Shown here piece by piece: positions 1 through 8,038 of a DNA stretch of 64,000 bases. The notes under the pieces were generated by a model. The model made no database searches. It saw only the letters and a list, made by a program, of their open reading frames with translations, and had not been told where the DNA came from. The position numbers and the translations under genes are program-made. Origin of the DNA: Variovorax sp. 770b2 (GTDB taxonomy: Bacteria > Pseudomonadota > Gammaproteobacteria > Burkholderiales > Burkholderiaceae_C). The DNA lies in assembly GCF_900115685.1 (NCBI RefSeq), contig NZ_FOXJ01000007.1:299326-363325 (forward strand), in the 5' to 3' direction. Each line of letters begins with the position of its first letter. The stretch's first letter is position 1.

Positions 1-287
1 GCCAGCCGGTGTTCATCGACTTCACCGCCGCCTGGTGCGTGACCTGCCAGTACAACAAGAAGCGCACGCTGGCCGATGCCGACGTGCTGGCCGATTTCGA
101 TGCCAAGAAGGTCGCGATGCTGCGCGCCGACTGGACCCGCCGCGACCCCGCCATCACCGCCGCGCTCACCGCGCTCGGCCGCAGCGGCGTGCCGGTCTAC
201 GTGCTGCAGGCGCCGGGCAAGGCGCCGGTCGTGCTGACCGAAATCCTGGGCAAGGAAGAGGTCCGCGCCGCACTCGCCGCGCTTTGA
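1..287 (+). CDS. dsbD: DsbD thiol:disulfide interchange protein, C-terminal end (partial)
   Basis: Only the last ~95 codons are in the window; the reading frame enters at base 3. They form the periplasmic thioredoxin-like domain of DsbD, with the redox motif CVTC in the context FTAAWCVTCQYNKK, followed by a typical thioredoxin-fold tail with a cis-proline region (SGVPVYVL). In the family this domain receives electrons through the membrane domain from cytosolic thioredoxin and passes them to periplasmic DsbC and cytochrome c maturation proteins. The membrane and N-terminal domains lie upstream of the window, so full length cannot be judged. A second transmembrane thiol relay (DipZ, 25228-27054) lies elsewhere in the window. 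Confidence 0.9.
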   Translation, partial: QPVFIDFTAAWCVTCQYNKKRTLADADVLADFDAKKVAMLRADWTRRDPAITAALTALGRSGVPVYVLQAPGKAPVVLTEILGKEEVRAALAAL

Positions 288-294
288 CCACTGC

Positions 295-311
295 GTGACA
301 TGGGTTGTCAC
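295..311. promoter_or_regulatory. Short inverted repeat upstream of the redoxin-like gene
   Basis: GTGACA (295-300) and TGTCAC (306-311) form a perfect 6-bp inverted repeat with a 5-base spacer, eight bases after the dsbD stop. It could be an operator for the next gene or a weak hairpin. There is no T-run, so a terminator is unlikely. Confidence 0.3.
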
Positions 312-362
312 ATGCACTTGAAGAAACCGTTCTAAGCTGCAGTTGTCGTTTGGAATTTTCTA

Positions 363-1073
363 ATGGAGCTCAAGCTGGCCATGTCTCTCTCGCCAACCTC
401 CGACTCGCGTTCCCTTCGTGCCGCGCGCCATGCCCGCGCCGCCCTGAGCCGAGCCTCCCGCCGTGCCGTCGTCGCCGCCGCAGTGGCGCTCGGCGGGGCC
501 TTCCTGATGGGCACCAACGCCTTTGCCGCGCCGGCCGTGGGCCAGCAGGCGCCCGACTTCGTTGCCGTGGACACCACCGGCGCCAAGCACAAGCTGTCGG
601 ACTTCGCCGGCAAGTTCGTGGTGCTCGAATGGACCAACCCCGGCTGCCCCTTCGTGCGCAAGCACTACGGCAGCGGCAACATGCCCGCCACGCAGAAGGC
701 CGCGACCGACAAGGGCGTGGTGTGGCTGGCCATCAACTCCACCGAACGCGCCGCGAGCGACTACCTGAAGGCCGGCGCGCTCGATGCCTGGATGAAGTCG
801 CAATCGGCCGCGCCCACCGCCGTGCTGATGGACGAGGACGGCGTCATCGGCCAGGTCTACGGCGCGCGCACCACGCCGCACATCTTCATCATCGATCCCA
901 AGGGCGTGCTGGTGTATGCGGGCGGCATCGACAGCATCGCCTCGGCGCGCGCGGACGACATCAAGACCGCGACCAACTACGTGAACCAGGCGCTGGGCGA
1001 AGCCTTCGGCGGCAAGCCGATATCGACCGCCACGACGCGGCCCTACGGCTGCTCGATCAAGTACAAAGCCTGA
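363..1073 (+). CDS. Exported redoxin (AhpC/TSA-like thioredoxin-fold) protein
   Basis: A 236-residue protein with a long basic N-terminus (…SRASRRAVVAAAVALGG…) and an AFAAP-type cleavage site near residue 57, so probably periplasmic. The mature part is a thioredoxin fold of the peroxiredoxin/redoxin type (GQQAPDFVAVDTTG, then WTNPGCPFVRKHY, a TTPHIFIIDP strand with the cis-Pro and DPKGVLVYAGG). The active-site loop has a single cysteine (GCPF) rather than CxxC, so it is not a classical thioredoxin. A second in-frame ATG at 381 is an alternative start; neither has a strong ribosome site. It lies 75 bases after dsbD, which fits a role in periplasmic redox. The substrate is unknown. Confidence 0.75.
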   Translation: MELKLAMSLSPTSDSRSLRAARHARAALSRASRRAVVAAAVALGGAFLMGTNAFAAPAVGQQAPDFVAVDTTGAKHKLSDFAGKFVVLEWTNPGCPFVRKHYGSGNMPATQKAATDKGVVWLAINSTERAASDYLKAGALDAWMKSQSAAPTAVLMDEDGVIGQVYGARTTPHIFIIDPKGVLVYAGGIDSIASARADDIKTATNYVNQALGEAFGGKPISTATTRPYGCSIKYKA

Positions 1074-1105
1074 CGCGCACGCCGTCGCTTTTCGAGTGAC
1101 AGCTA

Positions 1106-1145
1106 GCTGACTCCCGCAGTCAGCCAGCGGTCGGGAAGACCGACC
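1106..1145 (+). other. Two tandem small hairpins in the leader of the MFS gene
   Basis: GCTGACT/AGTCAGC (1106-1112/1118-1124, 5-base loop) is followed by GGTCGG/CCGACC (1129-1134/1140-1145, 5-base loop). They lie between the redoxin gene and the transporter start. Neither is followed by a T-run. They may shape the transporter's 5' leader or act as a weak transcript end. Confidence 0.35.
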
Positions 1146-1184
1146 TACCCTTGGCGAATACCACACCGCTCAGGGGACAAACAG

Positions 1185-2528
1185 ATGAACACCGCGCCCT
1201 CCGCTGCGCAACAAGGCGCGGCCGTCCGCCCCGCTTCCACAGCGTCTTCCTCCTCCAAATTCGCCACCGTCCTGCGCGTGACCGGCGGCAATTTCATGGA
1301 GATGTTCGACTTCTTTTTGTTCGGCTTCTACGCCACGCAGATCTCGAAGGCGTTCTTCCCGGCGGGCAACGAATTCGCCTCGCTGATGCTCACCTTCATG
1401 ACCTTCGGCGCGGGCTTCCTGATGCGGCCGCTGGGCGCGATCTTTCTGGGCGCCTACGTCGATCGCGTCGGCCGCCGCAAGGGCCTGATCGTCACGCTCG
1501 CGCTCATGGCGCTGGGCACGCTGCTCATCGCCTGCGTGCCGGCCTACGCGACCATCGGCGTCATCGCGCCGCTGCTGGTGCTGATCGGCCGGCTGCTGCA
1601 GGGCTTCTCGGCGGGCGTGGAGCTGGGCGGCGTGTCGGTGTACCTCTCGGAGATGGCCACGCCGGGCCGCAAGGGCTTCTACGTGAGCTGGCAGTCGGCC
1701 AGCCAGCAGGTGGCCATCGTGGTCGCGGCGGCGCTGGGCTACTGGCTCAACGTGACCTACTCCTCGCAGGAAATCGGCGACTTCTACTGGCGCGTGCCCT
1801 TCTTCGTCGGCTGCCTGATCGTGCCGGTGCTGTTCGTCATTCGCCGTTCGCTGCAGGAGACCGAGGAGTTCATGGCGCGCAAGCACCGCCCCGATGCGCG
1901 CGAGATCTTCCAGTCGATGGTCGCCAACTGGGGCCTCGTGGTCGCCGGGATGATGCTGGTGTCGATGACCACCGTGTCGTTCTATCTCATCACGGTCTAC
2001 ACGCCGACCTTCGGCAAGTCGGTGCTGCACCTGAGCACGACCGATGCGCTCGTCGTCACGCTGTGCGTGGCCATCTCCAACTTCATCTGGCTGCCGATCA
2101 TGGGGGCGCTCTCGGACCGCGTGGGGCGCAAGCCGCTGCTCGTCCTCTTCACCGTGCTGACCATCCTCACCGCGTACCCGTCGCTCAAGTGGCTGGTGGG
2201 CGCGCCGAGCTTTGCGCGCATGCTCGAGGTCGAGCTGTGGCTGTCGTTCCTCTACGCGAGCTACAACGGCGCGATGGTGGTGGCGCTGACCGAGGTGATG
2301 CCGGTGAATGTGCGCACCGCCGGCTTCTCGCTGGCGTACAGCCTCGCAACGGCGCTGTTCGGCGGCTTCACGCCGGCCATTGCGACGGGGCTCATCGAGA
2401 TGACCGGCGACAAGGGCGCGCCGGGCCTGTGGATGACGGCCGCCGCCATTTGCGGCCTGATCGCCACGCTGGTGCTCTACCGGCGCAACGTGAGCCCGGC
2501 GGACGCGCAGCGCGTGCCCGTGGTCTGA
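1185..2528 (+). CDS. MFS transporter, citrate/tricarballylate-proton symporter type
   Basis: A 447-residue protein with about 12 hydrophobic segments and the major facilitator signature after TM2 (DRVGRRKG) and again in the second half (SDRVGRKP). The opening GGNFMEMFDFFLFGFYA and the block LLQGFSAGVELGGVSVYLSEMATPGRKGF (quoted here as LLQGFSAGVELGG and YLSEMATPGRKG) match the metabolite:H+ symporter family that includes CitA and TcuC. It is therefore probably an inner-membrane proton-driven importer of citrate or a related tricarboxylate; the exact substrate is inferred. The start ATG at 1185 is preceded by AGGGGACAAACAG. It ends in a hairpin shared with the convergent SDR gene. Confidence 0.85.
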   Translation: MNTAPSAAQQGAAVRPASTASSSSKFATVLRVTGGNFMEMFDFFLFGFYATQISKAFFPAGNEFASLMLTFMTFGAGFLMRPLGAIFLGAYVDRVGRRKGLIVTLALMALGTLLIACVPAYATIGVIAPLLVLIGRLLQGFSAGVELGGVSVYLSEMATPGRKGFYVSWQSASQQVAIVVAAALGYWLNVTYSSQEIGDFYWRVPFFVGCLIVPVLFVIRRSLQETEEFMARKHRPDAREIFQSMVANWGLVVAGMMLVSMTTVSFYLITVYTPTFGKSVLHLSTTDALVVTLCVAISNFIWLPIMGALSDRVGRKPLLVLFTVLTILTAYPSLKWLVGAPSFARMLEVELWLSFLYASYNGAMVVALTEVMPVNVRTAGFSLAYSLATALFGGFTPAIATGLIEMTGDKGAPGLWMTAAAICGLIATLVLYRRNVSPADAQRVPVV

Positions 2529-2540
2529 GTTTTTCAGACC
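2522..2540. terminator. Minimal bidirectional hairpin containing both convergent stop codons
   Basis: GGTCTGA (2522-2528), loop GTTTT, TCAGACC (2534-2540): a perfect 7-bp stem. The TGA of the MFS gene and the TGA of the minus-strand SDR gene are the two inner ends of the stem. The loop supplies a short T-run on the plus strand only. Confidence 0.55.
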
Positions 2541-3253
2541 AGCCGAAGCCCGCCGTCGCACTCGATCACCGTGCCCGTGGTGTAGCCGTTCTCGATCAGG
2601 AACTGGATCGCATGCGCCACGTCCTGCGGCTGTCCCACGCGGCCCACGGGCAGGGTTTCGACCTGCTGGCGGAACAGGTCGTCCTTGAGCGCAGCGGGCA
2701 CGCGGTTCCACCAGGGCGTATCGACCAGCCCCGGTGACACCGCATTCACCCGGCTCGGTTTCAGCTCGCGCGCCAGGCTGCCGACCATCGCTTCGAGCGC
2801 GCCGTTGATCGCGGCCAGCCCCGCCGTTCCGGGCAGCGCATTGCGCGCCGAGATCGCCGTCACGAAGGTGATGCTGCCACCCTTGCGCAACACGCGCGCC
2901 CCCGCTTGCGCCGCCTCGAGTTGCGGCCAGAACTTGGCCTCGAAGCCGCGTCGCAGCGATTGCAGGTCGAGCTGCGCGAATTCGCCCGCACCCTCGCCGC
3001 CGCTGAGCGTGAGCACGAGGTGATCGATGGGCCCGGCCTTCTCGAAGAAGGCATCGAGCGCACCGCGGTCGCATGCATCGAAAGCCGCGCCGCTCACGCT
3101 CGCGCCCATGCCGCCGATCGCTTCCTGCAGTTTGCCGCTGTCGCGCCCCGTCGCAATGACGCGCGCACCCGTCGCTGCGAGCCGCCGCACCGTCTCGAGC
3201 CCCACGCCCGACGAGCCGCCGACCACCACCACTGTCTGTTGTTCCGAAGCCAT
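2534..3253 (-). CDS. Short-chain dehydrogenase/reductase (SDR)
   Basis: A 239-residue classical SDR. The cofactor loop VVGGSSGVG (TGxxxGxG variant) is at residues ~10-18, with ATGR following beta-2, which suggests NADP(H) preference. The catalytic Tyr-Lys of the usual YxxxK is not evident: the equivalent region reads SARNALPGTAGLAAINGAL, as in several atypical SDRs. The C-terminal SPGLVDTPWW and CDGGLRLV blocks are typical. The ATG at 3253 is chosen because an upstream in-frame extension would run into the divergent LysR gene. It is divergent from a LysR gene 73 bases away, so that regulator probably controls it. The substrate is unknown. Confidence 0.8.
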   Translation of the reverse strand: MASEQQTVVVVGGSSGVGLETVRRLAATGARVIATGRDSGKLQEAIGGMGASVSGAAFDACDRGALDAFFEKAGPIDHLVLTLSGGEGAGEFAQLDLQSLRRGFEAKFWPQLEAAQAGARVLRKGGSITFVTAISARNALPGTAGLAAINGALEAMVGSLARELKPSRVNAVSPGLVDTPWWNRVPAALKDDLFRQQVETLPVGRVGQPQDVAHAIQFLIENGYTTGTVIECDGGLRLV

Positions 3254-3270
3254 GGCTGTTCCTTTGATTG

Positions 3271-3322
3271 CCTGAAGAGCCTTCAGGTTAGGGAGGGCAG
3301 GCCTATCATCCAAATCGTTTGG
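3271..3322. promoter_or_regulatory. Divergent promoter/operator region, SDR and LysR
   Basis: Two inverted repeats lie in the 73-base divergent intergenic space. The first is CCTGAAG-AGC-CTTCAGG at 3271-3287. The second is CCAAA-TCG-TTTGG at 3310-3322, directly before the LysR start. LysR regulators usually bind interrupted dyads in such a space, so these are the best operator candidates. Confidence 0.5.
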
Positions 3323-3326
3323 AATC

Positions 3327-4262
3327 ATGTACAACATCAACGAAATTGATTTCAGGCGGCTCGACCTGAACCTGCTGCTGGTGTTCCACGCGCTGCTGCA
3401 CGAACGCAGCGTCACGCGTGCGGCACGGCGCCTGTTCATCGGCCAGCCTGCGCTGAGCGGTGCGCTCAAGCGCCTGCGCGTGGCGCTGGGCGACGAACTG
3501 TTCGTGCGCACCTCGCACGGCATGACGCCCACGCCCCGCGCGCTGGAACTCGCGCGAGTCATCGAGCCGCTGCTGCTCTCGCTGCAGCAGGCACTGCATG
3601 CGAAGCCGGCGTTCGATCCCGCCAAGGCCGAGCGTGTGTTCCGCATCGGCCTGAGCGATGCGCTCGAAGTCGCGCTGATGCCGCAGCTCATGCAGCGGCT
3701 CGCCGCCGAGGCGCCGGGCGTGCGGCTCATCGCGCGCCCGGCCGATCGCGCCAACGCACCCGGCATGCTCGACGCCGCCGAGATCGAACTGGCCGCAGGC
3801 GTCTTCATCGACTGCGCCACATGGCACCGGCAGCGCGCGCTGTTCGACTGGCACTTCGTCTGCGTCTACAACCCGGACCTCGTGAAAGTGCGCGGCAAGC
3901 GGATGACGTTGAAGGAGTACCTGCGCCATCCGCACCTGCTCACCTCGTTCAGCGCCGACCTGAGCGGCCTGGTCGACGAACTGCTGCGCGCGCAGGGGCT
4001 CGCGCGCCAGGTCGTGTTTTCGAGCCGCAACTTCGCAACCAGCCCTTTCATCGTGCGACAGATGCCGTCAATCACCACCGTGCCCACCTTTGCCGCGGCC
4101 ACCTGGCGCGACGCGCTGGGGCTGGCGGTCAGTCCACTGCCGTTCGACTCGCCCAGCTACCAGGTGTCGCTCCTGTGGACGGCCGCGCATGACGGCGACC
4201 TCGGCCTGCAGTGGCTCATTTCGCTGATGCACGCGGTTTTTGCCGGCAAACCCGTGCGCTGA
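3327..4262 (+). CDS. LysR-family transcriptional regulator
   Basis: A 311-residue LysR protein. The N-terminal winged helix-turn-helix is clear (FRRLDLNLLLVFHALLHERS, then ARRLFIGQPALSGALKRLR). The effector domain follows, with the NodD/LinR-like feature FRIGLSDALEVALMPQL. It is transcribed divergently from the SDR gene, which is the likely target, probably together with autoregulation through the dyads between them. The inducer is unknown. The start ATG at 3327 is the only sensible one, as the HTH begins a few residues in. Confidence 0.85.
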   Translation: MYNINEIDFRRLDLNLLLVFHALLHERSVTRAARRLFIGQPALSGALKRLRVALGDELFVRTSHGMTPTPRALELARVIEPLLLSLQQALHAKPAFDPAKAERVFRIGLSDALEVALMPQLMQRLAAEAPGVRLIARPADRANAPGMLDAAEIELAAGVFIDCATWHRQRALFDWHFVCVYNPDLVKVRGKRMTLKEYLRHPHLLTSFSADLSGLVDELLRAQGLARQVVFSSRNFATSPFIVRQMPSITTVPTFAAATWRDALGLAVSPLPFDSPSYQVSLLWTAAHDGDLGLQWLISLMHAVFAGKPVR

Positions 4263-4295
4263 TCCCGCGCGCATGGCCCCTGCGACAATTGGGCA

Positions 4296-5405
4296 ATGCC
4301 TTTCGCCCCACTGCAAAACGACACTTTCCTGCGAGCCTGCTGGCGCCAGGCCACCGACCACACGCCCGTCTGGCTGATGCGCCAGGCCGGCCGCTACCTC
4401 CCGGAGTACGTCGCCACCCGCGCCAAGGCCGGCAGCTTCATGGGCCTGGCGACCCACACCGACTACGCCACCGAGGTCACGCTGCAGCCGCTCGCGCGCT
4501 ACCCGCTGGACGCCGCGATCCTGTTCTCCGACATCCTCACCGTGCCTGACGCCATGGGCCTGGGCCTGTCGTTCGAGGCCGGCGAAGGCCCGCGCTTTGC
4601 CCGCCCGGTGCGCGACGAGGCCGCCGTGGCGGCGCTCGAAGTGCCTGACATGGCCAAGCTGCGCTACGTGTTCGACGCCGTGGCCTCGATCCGCAAGGCG
4701 CTGGACGGCCGCGTGCCGCTGATCGGCTTCTCGGGCAGCCCCTGGACGCTGGCCTGCTACATGGTCGAAGGCGCAGGCTCCAGCGACTACCGCCTCGTCA
4801 AGAGCATGCTCTACAGCCGCCCCGACCTGATGCATCGCCTGCTCGCGGTCAACGCCGATTCGGTGGCCACCTACCTCAATGCGCAGATCGATGCCGGCGC
4901 GCAGGCCGTGATGATCTTCGACAGCTGGGGCGGCGTGCTGGCCGACGGCGCCTTCCAGGAATTCAGCCTCGCCTACACGGCGCGCGTACTGGCGGGCCTG
5001 AAGCGCAACGGCGCCGACGGGCAACCCGTGCCGCGCATCGTGTTCACCAAGGGCGGCGGCCTCTGGCTCGAAGCCATGCGCGCGCTCGACTGCGAAGTGC
5101 TCGGCGTCGACTGGACCGTGAACCTGGCCGCCGCGCGCCGCCAGGTCGCAGAGGGCGACGACGGCCAGGCCAAGGCGCTGCAAGGCAACATCGACCCCAA
5201 CGTGCTGTTCGCCCCGCCCGCGCAGATCGAGGCCGAGGTGGCGAAGGTGCTGCAAGCCTTCGGCAAGCCCCACGCCGATCGCAATGCCAAGGGGCCGACG
5301 CACATCTTCAACCTGGGCCACGGCATCAGCCAGTTCACGCCACCCGACCACGTGGCGGCGCTGGTCCAGGCGGTGCACTCGCAGTCGCGCGCCCTGCGCG
5401 GTTGA
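4296..5405 (+). CDS. hemE: Uroporphyrinogen-III decarboxylase
   Basis: A 369-residue enzyme that removes four carboxyl groups from uroporphyrinogen III to give coproporphyrinogen III in haem biosynthesis, in the cytosol. The family signature PVWLMRQAGRYLPEY is at residues ~19-33. Other hallmarks are SDILTVPDAMGLGL, the IGFSGSPWTLACYM block and the C-terminal NLGHGI. Length is normal for the family. The start ATG at 4296 is 33 bases after the LysR stop. No other haem gene is adjacent. Confidence 0.96.
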   Translation: MPFAPLQNDTFLRACWRQATDHTPVWLMRQAGRYLPEYVATRAKAGSFMGLATHTDYATEVTLQPLARYPLDAAILFSDILTVPDAMGLGLSFEAGEGPRFARPVRDEAAVAALEVPDMAKLRYVFDAVASIRKALDGRVPLIGFSGSPWTLACYMVEGAGSSDYRLVKSMLYSRPDLMHRLLAVNADSVATYLNAQIDAGAQAVMIFDSWGGVLADGAFQEFSLAYTARVLAGLKRNGADGQPVPRIVFTKGGGLWLEAMRALDCEVLGVDWTVNLAAARRQVAEGDDGQAKALQGNIDPNVLFAPPAQIEAEVAKVLQAFGKPHADRNAKGPTHIFNLGHGISQFTPPDHVAALVQAVHSQSRALRG

Positions 5406-5777
5406 AACTGTGACTGAAAGGGCCGGCTGCGCGAAAGCGCGAAACGCCCGGGAAAATCGCTCCGCGGCCGTTTGTCAAGCCTAAAAACGGTCTAGTGGGC
5501 CCGACTTATGCACAAAACCCGTGTTGCAGTGCGCAAGATTATCTGAGGTACCGCCCTCTTTGCTCCCAAACCAATAGCACGTGTAAGTTATTGATTTATA
5601 TAGGATTTGAACTTTGCTTTTTTTTGGGGCAATCCAGCCAGAGCCTTGATTTTCAAGGCTCCCCAGCGTGTCGAGCCCGGTTGTCAACAAAGTTATCCAC
5701 AGAAACTCTGGATGGCTGGCAAAGCACTGAAAAATCAATGACTTAAGCGGATTTGTTCAAAGTCGCATTAACAACCG
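5406..5777. other. AT-rich intergenic region with two DnaA boxes
   Basis: 372 bases without a credible gene. The sequence is far richer in A+T than its surroundings between about 5560 and 5650, including TTATATAGG and an eight-T run near 5620. Consensus DnaA boxes (TTATNCACA) occur at 5506-5514 (TTATGCACA) and 5693-5701 (TTATCCACA), same strand. A perfect 8-bp hairpin AGCCTTGA-TTT-TCAAGGCT is at 5642-5660, and a small GCGC-GAAA-GCGC hairpin is at 5429-5440 just after hemE. The region presumably holds the priA promoter. It looks origin-like in composition but lacks a dense box cluster. Confidence 0.55.
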
Positions 5778-7988
5778 TTGCCAACAAGGCCCCTCATCTC
5801 CACCGCCAGCCCCGCCCCCGAAACGGACGCCCCGACCACGGGTAACTCCCCTCTGCCGCCGCCCGAAAGCGCGCCGGCGGAGCTGGCGTGGCGTCTTGAT
5901 ATCGCGGTGCAGACGCCGGCGCATGCCGCGCTCGGCGACCTGCTGAGCTACGCCGGGACTGCACCGCTGGTGCCCGGCACGCTGGTGCGGGTGCCGCTGG
6001 GCAGGCGCGAAGTGCTGGGCGTGGTGTGGAACGAGGCAACCTCGCTCGCAGGGGTGCAAGCCGAGCCCGACATGGCGCTCAAGCCCGTGGGCGCCGCGCT
6101 CGACGCGCTGGCGCCGCTCGGCGAGGCCTGGCGCGACCTCGTGGCCTTTGCCGCGCGCTACTACCAGCGCTCCATCGGCGAGATCGCCCTGGCCTCCCTG
6201 CCGCCGCAATTGCGCGACCTGACGACCACGCAGCTCGCGCGCCGCCTCAAGCGCAAGACGACGACCGGCCCCGTCGCCCAGACGGCCGAAGCCGCCAACC
6301 TGATCGCGCTGAGCACGGAGCAGACGGCCGCACTCGCCCGCATCGAGGCCGAGAGCGGCACCTTCCTCCTGGTGGGCAGCACCGGCAGCGGCAAGACCGA
6401 GGTCTACCTGCGCTGCGTGGCCGACCTGCTCGCCCGCGACCCCGAGGCGCAGGCGCTGGTGATGGTGCCCGAGATCAATCTCACGCCGCAACTGGAAGCA
6501 CGTTTCAAGGCCCGCTTCGGCGACGAGGCGGTGGTGTCGCTGCACAGCGGCATGACCCATCCGCAGCGCCTGGCGAGCTGGCTGGCGGCGCACAGCGGCG
6601 CCGCCCGCATCGTGCTGGGCACGCGCATGGCGGTGTTCGCGTCGATCCCGGGGCTGAAGCTCATCGTGGTCGACGAGGAACACGACCCGAGCTACAAGCA
6701 GCAGGAAGGCGCGCGTTATTCCGCGCGCGACCTGGCCGTGTGGCGCGGCCAGCGCGAGGGCGCGAAGGTGATCCTCGGCTCGGCCACGCCCTCGCTGGAG
6801 AGCTGGCACCAGAGCCGCCCCGCCGAGGGCGACGACCCGGGCGGGCGCTATGTGCGGCTGGAGATGCCCTCGCGCATCGGTGCCGGCGAACTGCCCGCGG
6901 TGCGCCTGGTCGACATGAACCTGCAGCCGCCCAAGACGGTGCTTTCGGGCGCGCTGCTGGAGGCCATCGGCCAGCGCATCGCGCGCGGCGAGCAGAGCAT
7001 GATCTTCCTGAACCGCCGCGGCTACGCGCCGGTGCTGGCCTGCGGCGACTGCGGCTGGAAGAGCGAATGCACGCACTGCAGCGCCTACCGCGTGTTCCAC
7101 AAGATCGACCGCACGCTGCGCTGCCACCACTGCGGCTTCACCGAGCGCGTGCCGCGCGCCTGCCCGGCCTGCGGCAACCCCGACATCGCGCCCGTGGGCC
7201 GCGGCACCGAGCGGCTCGAGGAGCACCTGGCCGAACTGTTCGCCGACGTGAAGCGGCCCGACGGCAGCGCGGTGCGCATCGCGCGCATCGACGCCGACAG
7301 CACCAAGAAGCAAGGCGCGCTCGAATCGCAGCTCGCAGCCGTGCACGCGGGCGAGGTCGACGTGCTGGTCGGCACGCAGATGATCGCCAAGGGCCACGAC
7401 TTCCGGCGCATCACGCTGGTGGCCGCGGTGAACCCCGACGGCGCGCTCTTCTCCAGCGACTTCCGCGCGCCCGAGCGGCTGTTCAGCCTCCTGATGCAAT
7501 CGGCCGGCCGCGCCGGGCGCGATGCCGCGTACCTCGCCGCGCAAGGCGCGACCGCCCAGATGTGGATCCAGACCTTCCACTCGCAGCACCCGCTCTTCAT
7601 GGCGCTGCGCAAGCACGACTACGCCGCGTTCGCCAGGCAACAGCTGGACGAGCGCCAGGCCGCCGCGATGCCGCCCTTCGCCTTCCAGGCGCTGCTGCGC
7701 GCCGATGCGCGCGAACAGGCGGTGGCGCAGGCCTTCCTGAACATCGCGGCCGATGCGGCCGAAGCCCTGCCGGGCGCCGACATCGTCACCCGCTATCCCG
7801 CGGTGCCGCTCTCGATCCAGCGCGTGGCCGACGTGGAGCGCGCGCAGATGCTCATCGAGAGCCCGTCGCGCGCCGCGCTGCAGCGGTTGCTGGCGAGCTG
7901 GCAACCGCTGCTGCACGCGCTGCGGCGCACGCCCGAGGGCAAGGGCGTGATCCGCTGGCTGGTCGACGTCGATCCGCACAGCATCTGA
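5778..7988 (+). CDS. priA: Primosomal replication restart helicase PriA
   Basis: A ~736-residue superfamily 2 3'-5' helicase that reloads the replisome at stalled forks. Visible in order: N-terminal DNA-binding domain, Walker A GSTGSGKT (~200-207), DEEHD box, the eight-cysteine zinc module (CGDCGWKSECTHC … CHHCGFTERVPRACPAC) and C-terminal helicase motifs (VGTQMIAKGHDF, QSAGRAGR). The start is uncertain. TTG at 5778 is the only start codon giving the conserved N-terminal strand (WRLDIAVQTP), and no good ribosome site precedes it. It follows the DnaA-box-containing region, so DnaA control is possible but inferred. Confidence 0.93.
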   Translation: MPTRPLISTASPAPETDAPTTGNSPLPPPESAPAELAWRLDIAVQTPAHAALGDLLSYAGTAPLVPGTLVRVPLGRREVLGVVWNEATSLAGVQAEPDMALKPVGAALDALAPLGEAWRDLVAFAARYYQRSIGEIALASLPPQLRDLTTTQLARRLKRKTTTGPVAQTAEAANLIALSTEQTAALARIEAESGTFLLVGSTGSGKTEVYLRCVADLLARDPEAQALVMVPEINLTPQLEARFKARFGDEAVVSLHSGMTHPQRLASWLAAHSGAARIVLGTRMAVFASIPGLKLIVVDEEHDPSYKQQEGARYSARDLAVWRGQREGAKVILGSATPSLESWHQSRPAEGDDPGGRYVRLEMPSRIGAGELPAVRLVDMNLQPPKTVLSGALLEAIGQRIARGEQSMIFLNRRGYAPVLACGDCGWKSECTHCSAYRVFHKIDRTLRCHHCGFTERVPRACPACGNPDIAPVGRGTERLEEHLAELFADVKRPDGSAVRIARIDADSTKKQGALESQLAAVHAGEVDVLVGTQMIAKGHDFRRITLVAAVNPDGALFSSDFRAPERLFSLLMQSAGRAGRDAAYLAAQGATAQMWIQTFHSQHPLFMALRKHDYAAFARQQLDERQAAAMPPFAFQALLRADAREQAVAQAFLNIAADAAEALPGADIVTRYPAVPLSIQRVADVERAQMLIESPSRAALQRLLASWQPLLHALRRTPEGKGVIRWLVDVDPHSI

Positions 7989-8038
7989 GCCGGTTGTCCT
8001 GCACGGCACGCGGGCGGGCAACGCCAAGGTGATCCGGC

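Noticed and set aside
5481..5738. Minus-strand 85-codon frame and plus-strand 83-codon frame in the AT-rich gap before priA
   Set aside because: Both span the DnaA boxes and hairpin, have no ribosome site, and their codon use differs from real genes nearby.
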